Program-made: the position numbers and the translations under genes
Notes under the pieces: generated by a model
What the model was told of the DNA's origin: nothing
The model's input: only the letters and a program-made list of their open reading frames with translations
Database searches by the model: none
Part shown: positions 61,243 through 64,000 of the stretch, piece after piece
Layout: every line of letters starts with the position of its first letter
How positions within the stretch are numbered: position 1 is the stretch's first letter
Assembly: GCA_947172415.1 (NCBI GenBank)
Contig: OX359189.1
Coordinates: 4,292,501-4,356,500, forward strand
Length of the DNA stretch: 64,000 bases
Direction of reading: 5' to 3'
Source: Chondrosia reniformis
Taxonomy: Eukaryota > Porifera > Demospongiae > Chondrillida > Chondrillidae

Positions 61243-63101
61243 ATGCACAAAAATAGAATGGCTACAAGAGCTGTTTACACACAAGAAGAGGTGGCAGAAT
61301 TGCTAGATGATGACCAGGACCTTGAGGAAATATTCTTCCCTGGAAGTGATGAGGAACTTACCTACCAGAGTGACACCAGTGATGAAGAACCTAATGAGGA
61401 AGCAAAGTACAGCAGAAGAATTCCATATGCACATACATTACACAGGATACACTTAGCTTCCTTTCCACATAGCTGCAATCAAGAGTTCGAGTCTGAGAGT
61501 GATTCTGAAGAGGAAGAGGAAGAGAAGTAATAATATATATAAAATAGCATTACACACAATTTATTAACTAATTAATAATAATTATCTACAGTTATGAATC
61601 AATCAGATGGACTTCCCAGCTAAAGAAGGTGACACTAAAACCATTTACAGAACAGCCAGGACCAAAGGAGGCACTTCCTTCTTCTCCACTGGGCGTATTT
61701 CAGTTATTTTTTACGACTTCCCTACTGGAACTGATTGTAAAGCAAACCAATCAGTATGCCTTAGAGTGCATGGGAAATGAAAGGTTTGAGGTATGGACAA
61801 AAATAACGGTAGAAGAGCTTTGCGCTTACTTGGGATTTATGATACTTATGGGCCTAGTAGACCTACCAGCTCTGTATGATTACTGGCAGAAGGATGGAAT
61901 ATTTAATTACATACCAATTAGCAGAAGAATTTCGAGGAAACGTTTCACTGACATCCATCGCTATTTACATTTTGTGGACAACAGCATTCTTCCATTGCCA
62001 ACTGACCCCAATTATGATAAACTAGGTAAAATCAGGCCAATATTGAATTCAATTGCAGACATGTTTCGCAGAATTTACTGCCCCCATAAGAATGTTAGTG
62101 TCGATGAAGCCATGATCCCTTTCAAGGGCAGATCCACACTCAAGCAGTATATGCCCTTGAAACCGATCAAAAGAGGCATTAAGGTTTGGTCAATGGCTGA
62201 TGCTGAAAATGGATTTTTGTGTGAATTTGATGTCTACACTGGAAAGAAGGCTGGAAATGTACAGAAAGGATTAGGTGCAAACGTTGTTACCACCCTCACT
62301 GAGCATATTTCAAATACATTCCGAAATGTGTACTTTGATAATTTCTTTACTAGCGCGTCCCTTCTGATTGACCTTCTAAAAATGGGACTTTACGGATGTG
62401 GTACCGTTCGATCGCAAAGGAAAGGTTTCCCAGATGAACTGAAGATAGTGGCAAGCAAAGGCTTCCGTGAGAGAGGCGATAGCAAAACAATGCAGTACAA
62501 ACGTCTTACCACTACAGTTTGGCAAGACAATAAGCCTGTGTGCATTATGGCCACAAACTCCGACCCTACTGTGGGAGAAAATGTGAAGAGAAAAATGAGA
62601 GACGGTACGAGTTCACAATTTCCATGCCCTTCGTCTGTGGTTCAATATAACAAGTTCATGGGTGGTGTTGACTACAATGATCAACTACGGGGCTATTACC
62701 ATGTTCGCCTTAAAAGTAAAAAATTCTACAAGTATATTTTTTGGTATATACTTGATGTAACTATCACTAACAGTTTCATACTCACTAATCATTACACTGA
62801 TTGCAAAATACAAGACATGAAAACGTACCGTACTCAACTAGCTAAGGCCCTAATTGGGACTTACTGCTCAAGGAAGAGGATTGGCAGACCTCAACTCACA
62901 CCTTCCAAGAAGTTTAGTCCTGCACATTTCCCTATCAAGCAAGAACATTACAGAAGATGTCATTACTGCTATTATCACAATAATAAGAGGAGACATGACA
63001 CAGCATGGTTTTGTAAAGACTGCCAGCTTTATCTATGCCACACAGGCAAAGAGGATGACTGCTTTCTGAAGTACCACAGATGCTGTGTACCCTGTGAATA
63101 G
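61243..63101 (+). CDS. piggyBac transposase (two exons)
   Basis: Exon 1, 61243-61526, encodes an acidic N-terminal region (many Glu/Asp, DSEEEEEE at its end). Exon 2, 61592-63101, encodes the rest. Removing the intron keeps the frame and gives a 597-residue protein, close to the roughly 594 of piggyBac. The splice yields IRWTSQLKKVTLKPF leading into the conserved GP...FQLFFTTSLLELIV block. The DDD catalytic set fits: D266 in VSVDEAMIPFKG, D344 in VYFDNFF, D455 (with D458) in GGVDYNDQ. The C-terminus has a Cys/His-rich zinc module (CHYC, CKDC, LCHTGKEDDC). It should excise and insert DNA at TTAA. Met6 is an alternative start. The unspliced second frame lacks an ATG at its beginning, which supports splicing. 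Confidence 0.92.
61527..61591 (+). other. Predicted 65-bp intron in the transposase gene
   Basis: Donor AA/GTAATAAT, AT-rich interior, acceptor TTATCTACAG/TT. Reading without removal hits a stop at 61528-61530. Removal joins the two frames exactly (codon split after its second base). Confidence 0.8.
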
Positions 63102-63410
63102 CTTCTGAACGCCTATATATCTACTATAGTACTTAGTTGTTCTACCTATTTTTCAGTTACCTTGTAATAACCATCCATCAATATAGCACACATCATAAAG
63201 CAATTTCTCATGCATAAGGTATCTGCTTCAATCAAAAAGGTTCAGAGCTGTGAATACAGTATTCACGGATATTGTGTGTGCAATTCTAGAGCTGATCAGA
63301 TTAGAAATTGAACACTAAAACGCGAAGAATACATTCCCTCAATAATGTTGCCTGTTGAAGTGCAACATGCGTACTGAAATCATATTTATACGGTGAGATA
63401 AACGGGCTCA

Positions 63411-63490
63411 AGTGAAGAGAACTGACCAGGCTCTGAACGTGACCGCGTAGGGTTAAGGTTAGGGTTAGCGCCTGGTCCATTCTCTTCACT
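63411..63490. repeat. Imperfect 20-bp inverted repeat in the piggyBac 3' region
   Basis: Arms 63411-63430 and 63471-63490 match as reverse complements at 18 of 20 positions around a 40-bp loop that includes a short telomere-like GGGTTAAGGTTAGGGTTAG. A second small palindrome, GTGAATAC-A-GTATTCAC, is at 63250-63266. They may be binding sites or transcript 3' structures. Confidence 0.75.
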
Positions 63491-63744
63491 CGATACGATT
63501 AACGAACATAGACACAAACAAACTTACTAGTGGGCGATTTGTGGCTTTACATTTGGCTCACAGTCCTCTTAAACGTTTGGGTAAAACTCTAGCGACAATG
63601 AAGAAGGCTAAACTTGACGAGAATTCACTTCCTCAGTCATAAAATCAACCTTACCTTACACGTGGCACTTACATCACGTGGACTTCGAAAAAAGTCGGTC
63701 ATAAGGCATACGGCCGCCCACGCAATAAGTTGGCGCGGAAAGGG

Positions 63745-64000
63745 TTAATTGAGGGAACCTTAAATGGTGGTCCACACCAATGGACAGTCTCTGTGTAGGC
63801 ATGATTTATCACTTCTGTTCATGTGGCTCCATCTACCTCACCCCATTTGAAGTTTGGCTCCTGGACTGCTGTAAATGATGGCAGGACGTTCGATGAGTCC
63901 TGGATATCCTCAATATATTCAAGGTTCTGGCCATCCAGGGTTGCTCCTGGGGTATCCTGGGTATCTGGTACGGCCAATATACTGACAGGAACAGAGTCGG
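63745..64000 (-). mobile_element. LINE-A copy 2, 5' part (runs off the window)
   Basis: Begins with the right TTAA and continues LINE-A sequence matching 17490-17745 of copy 1, ending at the window edge inside the N-terminal region. It encodes the counterpart of the EDIQDSSNI and PDTQDTPGATLDGQN stretches. The true 5' end is outside the window. Confidence 0.85.

Larger units (their letters stand above)
60944..63744 (+). mobile_element. piggyBac DNA transposon, apparently intact
   Basis: 2,801 bp bounded by CCCTTT...AAAGGG and TTAA duplications, the hallmark of piggyBac elements, inserted in LINE-A. It carries one transposase gene with a probable intron. The left end has two copies of a palindromic motif at 60954-60977 and 60999-61022. 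The word CACGCAATAA occurs in direct orientation near both ends (60990-60999, 63719-63728). The 3' non-coding part holds a long hairpin. The terminal inverted repeat proper is very short. Confidence 0.92.

Noticed and set aside
63449-63470. Telomere repeat tract
   Set aside because: Only about three degenerate TTAGGG-like units inside a piggyBac hairpin loop; too short for a telomere.

Overview
This is eukaryotic, almost certainly animal, DNA. It has no host gene that I can recognise. About 60% (roughly 40 kb) is one AT-rich minisatellite built on a 13-bp unit close to ACTAGTACATACA. The unit reads in the same direction on the + strand from base 1 to about 58.3 kb. Everything else is mobile or repeat DNA inserted into, or nested within, that array. 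The element set (a Penelope-like element with an N-terminal GIY-YIG domain, LINEs with restriction-like endonucleases, an intron-bearing piggyBac, a tRNA-derived SINE) points to an invertebrate such as a cnidarian, sponge or mollusc. The sequence does not decide which.

Layout. 1-15.8 kb: satellite organised as a 6,676-bp higher-order repeat, with two almost identical full units and a third partial one, each full unit carrying a 0.2-kb structured non-satellite island. 15.8-18.0 kb: a decayed LINE (called LINE-A here, minus strand). 19.0-20.3 kb: a 5'-truncated R4-like LINE (minus). 20.3-25.5 kb: satellite with small inverted repeats. 25.5-29.7 kb: an intact Penelope-like retroelement (plus strand) with a 973-residue GIY-YIG/reverse transcriptase ORF, flanked by 655-bp direct repeats (pseudo-LTRs), each containing a TATA box and a hammerhead ribozyme. 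30.8-31.9 and 38.9-40.0 kb: two inverted copies of a 1.1-kb element with terminal inverted repeats. 32.3-33.7 kb: an internally deleted Jockey/CR1-type LINE. 42.6-43.2 kb: a truncated Penelope-like copy with a third hammerhead. 44.3-44.7 and 47.7-48.2 kb: tRNA-headed SINE units, the second a head-to-tail dimer. 48.65-49.28 kb: a unit bounded by about 160-bp direct repeats. 51.1-55.5 kb: a nearly full-length but frameshifted R4-like LINE (minus). 56.0-56.4 kb: a longer copy of the structured island. 58.3-64.0 kb: a second LINE-A, split by a 2.8-kb piggyBac transposon at a TTAA target.

Two elements look potentially functional. The Penelope-like element has an intact ORF, pseudo-LTRs that I read as identical, and intact ribozymes. 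The piggyBac has TTAA duplications, CCCTTT ends, and a transposase that becomes a continuous 597-residue DDD protein if a 65-bp GT-AG intron is removed. The remaining elements are relics. The window is best read as a heterochromatic satellite block acting as an insertion sink. The main points of interest are the ribozyme-bearing Penelope-like element with permuted domain order, the near-perfect 6.7-kb higher-order repeat, and the unassigned structured and direct-repeat units.
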